A DNA stretch of 64,000 nucleotides from NCBI RefSeq assembly GCF_009380165.1, contig NZ_WHUF01000007.1:1-64000 (forward strand), read 5' to 3'. Both the position numbers and the translations under genes were made by a program. This document shows, piece by piece, positions 24,554-33,140 of the stretch; the first letter of the stretch is position 1; each line of letters starts with the position of its first letter. The stretch comes from Rugamonas rivuli. GTDB lineage: Bacteria > Pseudomonadota > Gammaproteobacteria > Burkholderiales > Burkholderiaceae_D. Under the pieces are notes generated by a model. The model saw only the letters and a list, made by a program, of their open reading frames with translations, was not told where the DNA came from and made no database searches.

Positions 24554-24946
24554 CTAGTGATTGGTAATCGCGTGCCTGGTGAGAACGCCTTGGCTGTCAA
24601 AGTAAAAATCCAGGGTATCCGGATCGACGAAGGTCTGGCAAAAGCCCAGTTCGTAAGAGGCTGCGCCGCCACGGTCATAATCCGGCTTGCCGAGCAGCGC
24701 GACGAGTTGGTCCTTCTGCATGCCGATCTGGACGTGTTTTTTCAGCAGGCTGTCGACCATCGCGCCGCGCGCACAGCTGTTGTCGGTGGCGGGGGTGATG
24801 AGGGCCCAGGCGCGCTGGTCGAAGTCCGCATGGGAAAACGGCGATGAAAACATCATCCATCCAAGATACGCCACCAGCAGCGCCACCGCCGCCACGCAGA
24901 CGATCTCGGCTTTGATATACCACCCGACGACGGTTGCTGTTTTCAT
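24554..24946 (-). CDS. Membrane-anchored protein with SmpA/BamE-like domain
   Basis: 130 residues. One N-terminal membrane helix (IVCVAAVALLVAYLGWMMF) is followed by a domain containing VQIGMQKDQLVALLGKPDYD, the helix-turn-strand signature of the SmpA/OmlA (BamE-like) fold. There is no lipobox. The fold is used in small envelope proteins of many roles, so no function is offered. It lies just after the atpC terminator. Confidence 0.55.
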   Translation of the reverse strand: MKTATVVGWYIKAEIVCVAAVALLVAYLGWMMFSSPFSHADFDQRAWALITPATDNSCARGAMVDSLLKKHVQIGMQKDQLVALLGKPDYDRGGAASYELGFCQTFVDPDTLDFYFDSQGVLTRHAITNH

Positions 24947-24959
24947 GTTCGCGCCAATA

Positions 24960-24985
24960 AAAAAGGCAGCCGAAGCTGCCTTTTT
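24960..24985 (-). terminator. Rho-independent terminator of the ATP synthase operon
   Basis: Stem AAAAAGGCAGC (24960-24970) and GCTGCCTTTTT (24975-24985) around a CGAA tetraloop. The symmetric A/T tails let it work on both strands. It lies 20 bp beyond the atpC stop. Confidence 0.9.
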
Positions 24986-25005
24986 GCTGTGATGCTGTGC
25001 GTTTC

Positions 25006-25428
25006 TTAGTGCTTCGCGCGCAGTTTGGCGATCGCCGCCAGCTGGCCGATGGCCGCTGCCAGTTCGGCTTGCGCTTTCGCGTAGTCGATACCGGAGGTGT
25101 TGTTCGCCAGCGCTTCTTCGGCACGTTTCTTGGCCGCTGCCGCTTTGGCTTCGTCCAGATCCTTGCCGCGAATCGCGGTATCCGCCAGCACCGTCACGGC
25201 GCCCGGCTGCACTTCCAGCAGGCCGCCCGCGACGAAGACAAATTCTTCCTCGGCTTGACCTGGTACCTGGATGCGCACCGCGCCCGGACGGATGCGGGTG
25301 ATCAGCGGCGTGTGCTTGGGGTAGATCCCCAGCTCGCCCTGCTCGCCCGGCAACGCGACGAATTCGGCTTCGCCCGAGTAGATCAACTCCTCGGCGGAAA
25401 CCACGTCAACGTGAATAGTGTTTGCCAT
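25006..25428 (-). CDS. atpC: F1Fo ATP synthase epsilon subunit
   Basis: 140 residues from the ATG at 25428; a longer frame to 25485 would run into the atpD gap without need. The N-terminal beta-sandwich has LIYSGEAEFVALPGEQGELG and YPKHTPLITRIRPGAVRI, and the C-terminal helical hairpin (DLDEAKAAAAKKRAEEALAN) is the part that can inhibit hydrolysis. It is the last gene of the atpIBEFHAGDC operon, 60 bp after atpD and followed by a terminator. Confidence 0.95.
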   Translation of the reverse strand: MANTIHVDVVSAEELIYSGEAEFVALPGEQGELGIYPKHTPLITRIRPGAVRIQVPGQAEEEFVFVAGGLLEVQPGAVTVLADTAIRGKDLDEAKAAAAKKRAEEALANNTSGIDYAKAQAELAAAIGQLAAIAKLRAKH

Positions 25429-25488
25429 GTGTGTCCTGTCGGTGTGATGCGGCCCCGTTTGCACAGGGCCGCGATCGAAACTCAACGA

Positions 25489-26889
25489 TTAGTTGAGCTT
25501 CTTGGCTTTTTCGATAGCTTCGTCGATCGTGCCGACCATGTAGAACGCTTGTTCTGGCAGGTGATCGAGTTCGCCGGAAGCGATCATTTTGAAGCCCTTG
25601 ATCGTGTCTTTCAGCGAAACGTATTTACCTGGCGAACCGGTAAACACTTCAGCAACGTGGAACGGCTGCGACAGGAAACGCTGCATCTTACGTGCACGGG
25701 CCACCAGCAGTTTGTCTTCCGGCGCCAGTTCGTCCATACCCAGAATCGCGATAATGTCACGCAGTTCTTTGTAGCGCTGCAGGGTGCCCTGAACAGCGCG
25801 CGCGGTGTCGTAGTGCTCTTGGCCGACGACCAGCGGATCCAGCTGACGCGAGGTCGAATCCAGTGGGTCCACCGCAGGGTAGATACCCAGCGAGGCGATG
25901 TCACGCGACAGAACGACGGTCGAATCCAGGTGACCGAAGGTGGTCGCTGGCGATGGGTCGGTCAAGTCATCCGCTGGAACGTAGACGGCCTGGATCGAGG
26001 TGATCGAACCGGTCTTGGTCGAGGTGATGCGCTCTTGCAGACGGCCCATTTCTTCGGCCAGGGTAGGCTGGTAACCCACTGCGGAAGGCATACGGCCCAG
26101 CAGTGCGGATACTTCGGTACCGGCCAGGGTGAAGCGGTAGATGTTATCCACGAAGAACAGAACGTCTTTGCCTTCGTCACGGAACGATTCCGCGATGGTC
26201 AGACCGGTCAGCGCGACGCGCAGACGGTTACCAGGTGGTTCATTCATCTGACCGTAGACCATCGCTACTTTCGAGTTGGCCGGGTTTTCCAGGTCAACTA
26301 CTTTAGCGTCAGCCATTTCGTGGTAGAAGTCGTTACCTTCGCGGGTACGCTCACCAACACCGGCGAACACGGACAGACCCGAGTGCGCTTTAGCGATGTT
26401 GTTGATCAGTTCCATCATGTTCACGGTCTTGCCTACACCTGCACCGCCGAACAGACCAACTTTACCGCCTTTGGCGAACGGGCACACCAGGTCGATCACC
26501 TTGATGCCGGTTTCCAGCAGATCCTGCGATGGCGACAGTTCGTCGTATGCAGGAGGAGTGCGGTGGATCGAAGCGATCTGGTCGTGAGCGACCGGGCCGC
26601 ATTCGTCGATCGGGTTGCCCAGCACGTCCATGATGCGACCCAGGGTAGCTTTACCCACTGGCACCATGATCGGCTTGCCGGTGTTCTGGATCATCATGCC
26701 GCGGCGCAGGCCGTCGGACGAACCCAGAGCAATGGTACGGACTACGCCGTCGCCCAGCTGTTGTTGTACTTCCAGGGTCAGCTCGGAGCCTTCCATTTTC
26801 AAGGCATCAAATACCTTAGGCATCGCGTTGCGTGGAAACTCTACGTCCACTACAGCGCCGATACACTGAACGATTTTGCCATCAGCCAT
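25489..26889 (-). CDS. atpD: F1Fo ATP synthase beta subunit
   Basis: 466 residues, the usual length. The P-loop GLFGGAGVGKTVNMMELIN (about 145-165), the catalytic Glu in GERTREGNDFYHEM, and the DELSEED-like region DELAPEDKLLVARARKMQ are all present, so the catalytic site is complete. It lies 30 bp after atpG. Its DNA has fewer GC-rich third positions than the flanking metabolic genes, as expected of a highly expressed gene. Confidence 0.97.
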   Translation of the reverse strand: MADGKIVQCIGAVVDVEFPRNAMPKVFDALKMEGSELTLEVQQQLGDGVVRTIALGSSDGLRRGMMIQNTGKPIMVPVGKATLGRIMDVLGNPIDECGPVAHDQIASIHRTPPAYDELSPSQDLLETGIKVIDLVCPFAKGGKVGLFGGAGVGKTVNMMELINNIAKAHSGLSVFAGVGERTREGNDFYHEMADAKVVDLENPANSKVAMVYGQMNEPPGNRLRVALTGLTIAESFRDEGKDVLFFVDNIYRFTLAGTEVSALLGRMPSAVGYQPTLAEEMGRLQERITSTKTGSITSIQAVYVPADDLTDPSPATTFGHLDSTVVLSRDIASLGIYPAVDPLDSTSRQLDPLVVGQEHYDTARAVQGTLQRYKELRDIIAILGMDELAPEDKLLVARARKMQRFLSQPFHVAEVFTGSPGKYVSLKDTIKGFKMIASGELDHLPEQAFYMVGTIDEAIEKAKKLN

Positions 26890-26919
26890 GTTCGTTCCTT
26901 CAAATATAGTTAAATTCGT

Positions 26920-27795
26920 TTAAACCGCAGCCGCACCGGCAACGATTTCGGAGAGTTCTTTGGTAATCGCAGCTTGGCGGGTCTTGTTGTAGATCAGCTT
27001 CAATTCGCCGATCACACTGCCGGCGTTGTCGCTTGCCGACTTCATCGCCACCATACGCGCCGATTGCTCGGACGCCAGGTTTTCCGCCACCGACTGGTAC
27101 ACCAGCGCTTCTACATAGCGCTCCAGCAGTTCGTCAATCACGGTCGCAGCGTCCGGCTCGTAGATGTAATCCCAGTTGTGATTACCCGCGTCGGCCTGCG
27201 TCTTCGCGGCTGGCAGTGGCAGCAACTGCTCCACGACCGGCTCTTGCTTCATCGTGTTGATGAACTTGGTGTAGCACAGGTAGACTGCGTCGACTTCACC
27301 GTTCTGGAACTTTTCGAGCATGACCTTGACAGGTCCGATCAGTTTTTCCAGGTGCGGCGTGTCGCCGATCTGCGTTACTTGCGCAACGACAGGAATGCCT
27401 ACGCGATTCAAAAACCCCAAACCTTTGTTACCGATAGCTACCGCGGCAATCTTGTTGCCGGCTGTTTCCAGCTCACGGGTTTTCGCCGTCACCATGCGCA
27501 GGATGTTGGTGTTCATGCCGCCGCACAGACCTTTGTCGGTGGTGACGATCACGAAGCCAACTGCCTTCGCCGTGTCCTGTTGCTCTTCAGCCAGGAACGG
27601 GTGGGTGTATTCCGGATTTGCGGTAGCCAGATTGGCGGCGATATTGCGAATCTTTTCACTGTAGGGACGGGCGGCGCGCATGCGATCCTGCGCTTTGCGC
27701 ATTTTCGATGCGGCGACCATTTCCATCGCCTTGGTGATCTTCTTCGTATTCTCTACGCTCTTGATCTTGCCACGTATCTCTTTGCCTACTGCCAT
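26920..27795 (-). CDS. atpG: F1Fo ATP synthase gamma subunit
   Basis: 291 residues. The N-terminal helix (KEIRGKIKSVENTKKITKAM, EMVAASKMRKAQDRM) and the C-terminal helix (ASDNAGSVIGELKLIYNKTR, QAAITKELSEIVAGAAAV) form the coiled-coil rotor shaft; the Rossmann-like middle has VTTDKGLCGGMNTNILRMV. It is separated from atpA by a 52-bp gap that contains a stable hairpin. Confidence 0.97.
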   Translation of the reverse strand: MAVGKEIRGKIKSVENTKKITKAMEMVAASKMRKAQDRMRAARPYSEKIRNIAANLATANPEYTHPFLAEEQQDTAKAVGFVIVTTDKGLCGGMNTNILRMVTAKTRELETAGNKIAAVAIGNKGLGFLNRVGIPVVAQVTQIGDTPHLEKLIGPVKVMLEKFQNGEVDAVYLCYTKFINTMKQEPVVEQLLPLPAAKTQADAGNHNWDYIYEPDAATVIDELLERYVEALVYQSVAENLASEQSARMVAMKSASDNAGSVIGELKLIYNKTRQAAITKELSEIVAGAAAV

Positions 27796-27820
27796 GAGTC
27801 CTTACTCCTTCTGCGCTGAA

Positions 27821-27840
27821 GGCGGTCCCGAGGGACCGCC
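27821..27840 (-). other. Intercistronic hairpin between atpA and atpG
   Basis: An 8-bp perfect GC stem (GGCGGTCC / GGACCGCC) around a four-base loop, with no T tract, so not an intrinsic terminator. It lies between the atpA stop and the atpG ribosome site. Such elements can set mRNA decay or ribosome access and thereby help fix the alpha-to-gamma ratio of 3:1; that role here is inference. Confidence 0.5.
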
Positions 27841-27847
27841 GTGTCGC

Positions 27848-29389
27848 TTAAAATGCGCCGGATTTCTTGAAGTCCGCAATGGCGGCCGACAGCGTTGCTT
27901 CGCCGTCTTTGTCCAGTTGCTTGGTTTCTTCAATCTTGGCCAGCAGCGCAGCTTGCTTGGTCTTCAGGTATGCATGCAGACCGGCTTCGAATGGCAGTAC
28001 TTTCTTGACTGGCACATCATCCAGGTAGCCCTTGTTCACTGCGAACAGCGAGGCAGCCATCAGGGAGATCGACAGTGGCGAGTACTGAGCCTGCTTCAGC
28101 AGTTCGGTCACGCGTGCACCGCGGTCCAGCTGCTTGCGGGTCGATTCGTCCAGGTCGGAAGCGAACTGCGCGAACGCAGCCAGTTCACGATACTGCGCCA
28201 AGTCGGTACGGATACCGCCGGACAGGTTTTTGATGACCTTGGTCTGAGCGGCGCCACCAACGCGCGATACCGAGATACCCGCGTTAATCGCAGGACGGAT
28301 GCCCGAGTTGAACAGCGAGGTTTCCAGGAAGATCTGACCGTCGGTAATCGAAATCACGTTGGTTGGAACGAAGGCCGAAACGTCGCCAGCCTGGGTTTCA
28401 ATGATCGGCAGTGCGGTCAGCGAGCCGGTCTTGCCTTTGACTGCGCCGCCGGTGAAGGCTTCGACGTAGTCGGCGTTGACGCGTGCTGCGCGTTCCAGCA
28501 GACGGGAGTGGAGGTAGAACACGTCGCCCGGGTATGCTTCGCGGCCTGGTGGGCGGCGCAGCAGCAGGGAGATCTGACGGTAGGCTACAGCTTGCTTGGA
28601 CAGGTCATCGTACACGATCAGCGCGTCTTCGCCGCGGTCGCGGAAGTACTCGCCCATGGTGCAACCCGAGTAAGCCGAGATGTACTGCATCGCTGCCGAT
28701 TCGGCGGCCGATGCGGCAACAACAATGGTGTACTCCAGCGCGCCGTGCTGTTCCAGCGAACGCACGATGTTCTTGATCGTCGAGGCTTTCTGACCGATAG
28801 CCACGTAGATGCAGGTCATGCCCTGGCCTTTTTGGTTGATGATCGCATCAACCGCTACGGCGGACTTACCGGTTTGACGGTCGCCAATGATCAGCTCGCG
28901 CTGGCCACGGCCAATTGGTACCATCGCGTCGATCGATTTCAGACCGGTCTGCATAGGCTGCGAGACGGACTCACGGGCGATAACGCCTGGAGCGATCTTT
29001 TCGATTGGCGAGGTCAGCTTGGCGTCGATGGCGCCTTTGCCGTCGATAGGCTGGCCCAGGGCGTTGACCACACGGCCACGCAGTTCAGGACCGACCGGCA
29101 CTTCCAGAATGCGGCCGGTGCACTTGACCGTGTCGCCTTCGGAGATGTGCTCGTAAGCACCCAGAATCACGGCGCCGACGGAGTCGCGCTCCAGATTCAT
29201 GGCCAGGCCAAAGGTGTTACCAGGGAATTCCAGCATTTCGCCCTGCATCACTTCGGACAGGCCGTGGATGCGGACGATACCGTCGGCGACGGAGATAACC
29301 GTGCCTTGGTTGCGTACTTCAGCGCCGCCATCAAGGCCTTCGATACGGCTCTTGATCAGCTCGCTGATTTCAGATGGGTTGAGTTGCAT
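27848..29389 (-). CDS. atpA: F1Fo ATP synthase alpha subunit
   Basis: 513 residues. The nucleotide-binding P-loop is LIIGDRQTGKSAVAVDAIIN (about 168-187), regulatory rather than catalytic in alpha. The PSEISELIKSRIEGL N-terminus and AYLKTKQAALLAKIEETKQL C-terminal region are typical. It lies 62 bp after atpH. All expected domains are present and the length is normal. Confidence 0.97.
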   Translation of the reverse strand: MQLNPSEISELIKSRIEGLDGGAEVRNQGTVISVADGIVRIHGLSEVMQGEMLEFPGNTFGLAMNLERDSVGAVILGAYEHISEGDTVKCTGRILEVPVGPELRGRVVNALGQPIDGKGAIDAKLTSPIEKIAPGVIARESVSQPMQTGLKSIDAMVPIGRGQRELIIGDRQTGKSAVAVDAIINQKGQGMTCIYVAIGQKASTIKNIVRSLEQHGALEYTIVVAASAAESAAMQYISAYSGCTMGEYFRDRGEDALIVYDDLSKQAVAYRQISLLLRRPPGREAYPGDVFYLHSRLLERAARVNADYVEAFTGGAVKGKTGSLTALPIIETQAGDVSAFVPTNVISITDGQIFLETSLFNSGIRPAINAGISVSRVGGAAQTKVIKNLSGGIRTDLAQYRELAAFAQFASDLDESTRKQLDRGARVTELLKQAQYSPLSISLMAASLFAVNKGYLDDVPVKKVLPFEAGLHAYLKTKQAALLAKIEETKQLDKDGEATLSAAIADFKKSGAF

Positions 29390-29451
29390 ACTAACTCCTA
29401 AAAGTGTTTCTCTCAGCTTGCGCGAGATGAAGAATCTGTTCTAAGCGACGC

Positions 29452-29997
29452 TTATGCGACCAGTGCGACACGCATTTGCTGCAGCTTGGCGCGGACCGAA
29501 GTGTCCAGCACTTCATCGCCAACGACCACGCGCACGCCACCGATCAACGCTGGGTCCACGGTAACAACCGGGTTCAGCTTGCGGCTGAATTTCTTTTCCA
29601 GCGTGGCGACCAGCTCGCTCACTTGAGCCGAGCTCAGGTCGAATGCGCTGGTGATGTCGGCGTCTGCCGCACCTTCCTGGGCGTTTTTCAACGCCTGGAA
29701 TTGCGCGCCGATTTCCGGCAGCAGACTGATGCGGCCGTTTTCGACCAGCATCGCCAGGAAGTTTTTCGCTTCCGTGTTCAACGGCGACTTCACCAGTGCC
29801 GTAATGGCGGCGCTCACATCGCTAGCCGAAGCTTTCGGGTTGCGGGCGAATGCTTGCACCTCGGGGTGGGCACCGATCTGGGCCAGTTCGGCCACCAGTT
29901 CGGACCACGCCGCGAGGTTGAACGATTCCTTACCTGCTTGGGCTACGCGGAACAAAGCTTCCGCGTAGGGACGGGCGACGGTTGCGTTTTCTGCCAT
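29452..29997 (-). CDS. atpH: F1Fo ATP synthase delta subunit
   Basis: 181 residues. An N-terminal six-helix bundle (ATVARPYAEALFRVAQAGKE; NFLAMLVENGRISLLPEIGA) is followed by the conserved C-terminal segment KKFSRKLNPVVTVDPALIGG and VVVGDEVLDTSVRAKLQQM. It caps the F1 head and binds the b-subunit stalk. It is encoded two bases after the atpF stop. Confidence 0.95.
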   Translation of the reverse strand: MAENATVARPYAEALFRVAQAGKESFNLAAWSELVAELAQIGAHPEVQAFARNPKASASDVSAAITALVKSPLNTEAKNFLAMLVENGRISLLPEIGAQFQALKNAQEGAADADITSAFDLSSAQVSELVATLEKKFSRKLNPVVTVDPALIGGVRVVVGDEVLDTSVRAKLQQMRVALVA

Positions 29998-29999
29998 GA

Positions 30000-30470
30000 T
30001 TACAGCTCGACAGACAGGCGCGACAACAGATCGGCGTGAGCCGAAGCGTTGACTTCGCGCTTGAGGATTTGCTCGGCGCCCTTCACAGCCAGGTCAGCCA
30101 CCTGAGCGCGCAGCGCTTCGCGCGCCTTGGCCAGTTGCTGATCGGCGTCGGCTTTAGCTTGCGCAATGATGCGGTCGGCTTCAGCTTGTGCATGTGCTTT
30201 GATTTCTTCCGCCACCAGTTGCGCGCGCTTTTCAGCGTCGGCAACGCGTTGCGAAGCTTCTTCGCGTGCACCGGCCAGCGCTTCGCTGGCGCGCTTCTCA
30301 GCAACTACCATCGCTTGCTGGCCTTGGTCGGCCGCAGCCAGACCGTCAGCGATACGCTTGGCACGCTCATCCAACGCTGCATTCAGCGAAGGAAATACGA
30401 ACTTCATCGAAACCCAGACCAACACCGCGAAGGTGATCATCTGACCGATGAGAGACATATTGATGTCCAT
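30000..30470 (-). CDS. atpF: F1Fo ATP synthase b subunit
   Basis: 156 residues: one N-terminal membrane helix (LIGQMITFAVLVWVSMKFVF) followed by a long Ala/Glu/Lys-rich helix that dimerises as the peripheral stalk (ASEALAGAREEASQRVADAE, KRAQLVAEEIKAHAQAEADR). Length and form are normal for a single-gene b subunit, so there is no b' gene. It lies 42 bp after atpE. Confidence 0.96.
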   Translation of the reverse strand: MDINMSLIGQMITFAVLVWVSMKFVFPSLNAALDERAKRIADGLAAADQGQQAMVVAEKRASEALAGAREEASQRVADAEKRAQLVAEEIKAHAQAEADRIIAQAKADADQQLAKAREALRAQVADLAVKGAEQILKREVNASAHADLLSRLSVEL

Positions 30471-30512
30471 ACCTTTGCTCCTAACTAAAAGTTTCTCCTA
30501 GAAGGGAGCGAA

Positions 30513-30788
30513 TTAATGTGCTGCCAGAACTGCTGCCAGGAATGGGTTGCTGAAGGTGTACAGCAGAGCAACGCCGACGCCGATCATCGAGATCGCATCC
30601 AGCAGACCAGCGATAACGAACAGTTTGGTTTGCAGTTGTGGCATCAGTTCTGGTTGACGTGCCGAAGCTTCCAGGAATTTGCCGCCCAGAATTGCGAAAC
30701 CGAGTGCGGTGCCGATAGCGGCCAGACCGATGATGATTGCTGCGGCCAGAACGGTCATGCTTTGTACTTGTGCGATCAGAGCTTGCAT
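30513..30788 (-). CDS. atpE: F1Fo ATP synthase c subunit
   Basis: 91 residues, two membrane helices. Helix 1 is Gly/Ala-rich (IIIGLAAIGTALGFAILGGK); the polar loop has ARQPE; helix 2 carries the essential carboxylate Asp64 in GLLDAISMIGVGVALLYTF. The neighbouring residues are hydrophobic, without the Gln/Ser/Thr set of sodium-binding rings, so proton coupling is expected. Confidence 0.97.
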   Translation of the reverse strand: MQALIAQVQSMTVLAAAIIIGLAAIGTALGFAILGGKFLEASARQPELMPQLQTKLFVIAGLLDAISMIGVGVALLYTFSNPFLAAVLAAH

Positions 30789-30849
30789 TGAATTTCTCCT
30801 AAGATTTTAAAAAAGACTACAGATACTAAAAAAGTTAAAACTAAGTTGC

Positions 30850-31650
30850 TTAGTGCTTCTCAACCGCGAGGCTCAGGTACACGACAGTCAACGCCATAAA
30901 CACAAACGCTTGCAGGGTCACCACCAGGATGTGGAAGATAACCCAAGGACCACCCAGCAGCCACTGCGCCCACCATGGCAGCAGAGCGATCAGAATGAAC
31001 AGCAGCTCACCGGCGTACATATTGCCGAAGAGTCGCAGCGACAGCGACAGTGGCTTAGCCAGCAACTCGATCATCTGGAAGATGAAGTTGACCGGGGCCA
31101 GCACGACGGCCATGAAGCCGTGGGCGTGGAACGGAGCGGTCAGCAACTCTTTACCCCAGCCGCCGAGACCTTTGGCTTTGATCGAGAAACCAATAATGCA
31201 CAGCATGACGCCGAACGACATGCCGAAAGTGTGATTGACGTCCGCGGTCGGCACGACGCGCAGCTTGTGAACGCCAACGTAGCCAAGCAGCTTAGGCAGC
31301 AGATCGACCGGCAGGAAGTCCATCGCGTTCATCAGCCAAACCCAGCAGAAGATCGTGATGGCCAGCGGCGCGATAACCTTGCTCTTGGCGTGGAATGCGG
31401 AATTGACGACTTCGTTGACCAGCTCCATGACGGCTTCGACGAAGTTTTGCAGCTTGCCCGGTACACCGGCGGTCGCGCGGCGCGATGCCATGTAGAACAC
31501 ACCGAGGAAAATCATGCCCAGAACGGCCGAAACCCAGAACGTGTCCAGGTTAAATGCGCCGTCCGCAGACTTCAGGTGCGACAGGTGATGCTGAATATAC
31601 TCAATGGAGGTGGGCGCTTCGTGTGCCCCTACAGCGTTTTCTGTGGTCAT
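30850..31650 (-). CDS. atpB: F1Fo ATP synthase a subunit
   Basis: 266 residues with five to six membrane helices. The essential Arg lies in LLAKPLSLSLRLFGNMYAGE; the following LFILIALLPWWAQWLLGGPW and FVFMALTVVYLSLAVEKH are typical of the half-channel helices. A hydrophilic N-terminus (HEAPTSIEYIQHHLSHLKSA) is usual in proteobacterial forms. It lies 21 bp after atpI and 61 bp before atpE. Confidence 0.96.
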   Translation of the reverse strand: MTTENAVGAHEAPTSIEYIQHHLSHLKSADGAFNLDTFWVSAVLGMIFLGVFYMASRRATAGVPGKLQNFVEAVMELVNEVVNSAFHAKSKVIAPLAITIFCWVWLMNAMDFLPVDLLPKLLGYVGVHKLRVVPTADVNHTFGMSFGVMLCIIGFSIKAKGLGGWGKELLTAPFHAHGFMAVVLAPVNFIFQMIELLAKPLSLSLRLFGNMYAGELLFILIALLPWWAQWLLGGPWVIFHILVVTLQAFVFMALTVVYLSLAVEKH

Positions 31651-31671
31651 AAAAGTATTAGATTTTGATGA

Positions 31672-32037
31672 TTAAATTGCGAGCAGTGAAAACCAATAAG
31701 CTAAGGTTGCCACCGCGAAACCCAAGATCAGCCATAACCAAGAGGCCGACTGAAACAGCGCCAGTGCCAAAACAAACAGCACTACCGTGATAAATATTTT
31801 CACTACTTCGGCGCGCACATGCGACCGGAAAGCTTTTTTGGCGTCATTTGTTCCGCCCGCAACAATCATCGCGTACATCAGACTCCCGATGACTGCGATT
31901 GCTCCGCCATAGGCGGCCGACCAAGCTTTGAGTACTCCACCCAAGTTCCAGGCGAGCAAGGCGAATCCAGTTGCGATGGCTAACTGGAGGGCGACGACTT
32001 TATACACCGGCTTGGAAATACTCGTCGAATCATTCAT
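31672..32037 (-). CDS. atpI: ATP synthase assembly protein AtpI
   Basis: 121 residues from the ATG at 32037, preceded by GGAGC at about eight bases; an ATG 39 bp earlier lacks a ribosome site. Four hydrophobic segments (VVALQLAIATGFALLAWNLG, YGGAIAVIGSLMYAMIVAGG, IFITVVLFVLALALFQ, LWLILGFAVATLAYWFSLL). AtpI helps c-ring assembly and is normally the first, non-essential gene of the operon, as here. Confidence 0.85.
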   Translation of the reverse strand: MNDSTSISKPVYKVVALQLAIATGFALLAWNLGGVLKAWSAAYGGAIAVIGSLMYAMIVAGGTNDAKKAFRSHVRAEVVKIFITVVLFVLALALFQSASWLWLILGFAVATLAYWFSLLAI

Positions 32038-32079
32038 CTGGCGAGCTCCCAAAAAGCCGATAAAACCCAAAGACACGGG

Positions 32080-32109
32080 ATTATATGTGTCTTTACTGTA
32101 TCACGTCAA
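32080..32109 (-). promoter_or_regulatory. atpI: Sigma70 promoter of the ATP synthase operon
   Basis: On minus, -35 TTGACG (32104-32109) and a perfect -10 TATAAT (32080-32085), spacing 18 bases, about 43 bp before the atpI start. It lies in the 206-bp gap between parB and atpI. It is the best promoter match I found in the window and suits a strongly expressed operon. Confidence 0.8.
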
Positions 32110-32243
32110 ACATTGCTGCACCGCAGCAGAGCAATTGGTGCACGAAAGAGACGCTTTTATAAACATTTCCAAGCCGGTTGCACCAAGTTGGAACCAGTTA
32201 AGCGTTTTCGTTTTTTATTGTCTCTACTGCAACTTCAACAAGT

Positions 32244-33131
32244 TTAAGCGCGCAGGCGGGCGAGCACGCCGTCGAGGATGTCGAGGTCGGCAAAGTCGAT
32301 GATCATCTGGCCGCGTCCCTTGGTGCCCATCTTGAACACCACCGGCGTGGCCAGTTTGTCCGACAGCTCTTCTTCCAGGCGCACGATGTCGCCGGACTTT
32401 TCCTTCTGGCGCGCTTCGGTCGGCGAGGCTTTTTGATCTTCCAGCGTTTTTGCCACCAACTTTTCAGTTTCACGCACCGATAACCGTTTGGCGACAACCA
32501 TATTCGCCAGGTTGATCTGCGTGGCCGCATCGACCGACAACAAGGCGCGGGCATGGCCCATGTCGATATCGCCGGCCATCAGCATGGTCTGCACCGGATT
32601 GGCCAGGTTCATCAAACGCAGCAGGTTGGACACCGCGCTGCGCGAACGGCCGACAGCCGTGGCCGCCTGCTCGTGCGTGAAACTGAAATCGGTGATCAGG
32701 CGATGGATGCCCTGTGCCTCTTCCAGCGGATTCAGATCCTCGCGCTGCATGTTCTCGATCAGCGCCATCGCGGCGGCGGCCTGGTCGTCGACATCGCGCA
32801 CCAGCACCGGCAGCACTTCCAGGCCGGCCAGCTGCGCCGCGCGGAAACGGCGCTCGCCGGCGATGATCTCGTACTTGATCGCGCCGGTCAGTTTATCCGT
32901 GCCGACCGGACGTACCAGGATGGGCTGCATGATGCCCTGGGTCTTGATCGATGCGGCCAGTTCCTGCAGACCGCCCTCGTCCATGCGGGTACGCGGCTGA
33001 TACTTGCCAGCCTGCATTTGCGTGACCGGCAGTTCGGACGGCGTGTTCGCGTCCGGGGTGGTGATGTCGCCGTCGCCGCCGAGCAGCGCTTCCAGGCCGC
33101 GACCAAGGCCTTTGAGTTTTTTGGTTGCCAT
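32244..33131 (-). CDS. parB: Chromosome-partitioning protein ParB
   Basis: 295 residues. The N-terminus MATKKLKGLGRGLEALLGGD contains the ParA-interacting basic stretch. The CTP-binding/ParB domain includes YQPRTRMDEGGLQELAASIK and IAGERRFRAAQLAGLEVLPV (GERRxR motif). The HTH region is LITDFSFTHEQAATAVGRSR, and the C-terminal dimerisation part ends RGQMIIDFADLDILDGVLAR. It loads on parS and spreads as a CTP-dependent clamp; exact parS sites are present at 36.7 kb. It is nine bases after parA. Confidence 0.96.
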   Translation of the reverse strand: MATKKLKGLGRGLEALLGGDGDITTPDANTPSELPVTQMQAGKYQPRTRMDEGGLQELAASIKTQGIMQPILVRPVGTDKLTGAIKYEIIAGERRFRAAQLAGLEVLPVLVRDVDDQAAAAMALIENMQREDLNPLEEAQGIHRLITDFSFTHEQAATAVGRSRSAVSNLLRLMNLANPVQTMLMAGDIDMGHARALLSVDAATQINLANMVVAKRLSVRETEKLVAKTLEDQKASPTEARQKEKSGDIVRLEEELSDKLATPVVFKMGTKGRGQMIIDFADLDILDGVLARLRA

Positions 33132-33140
33132 GTGATTGCC

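Noticed and set aside
24997..26913. A 638-codon open frame on plus
   Set aside because: Antisense to atpC and atpD, which are unmistakable.
32114..32128. Hairpin TGCTGC/GCAGCA between parB and atpI
   Set aside because: No T tract and a short stem; not convincing as a terminator for parB.
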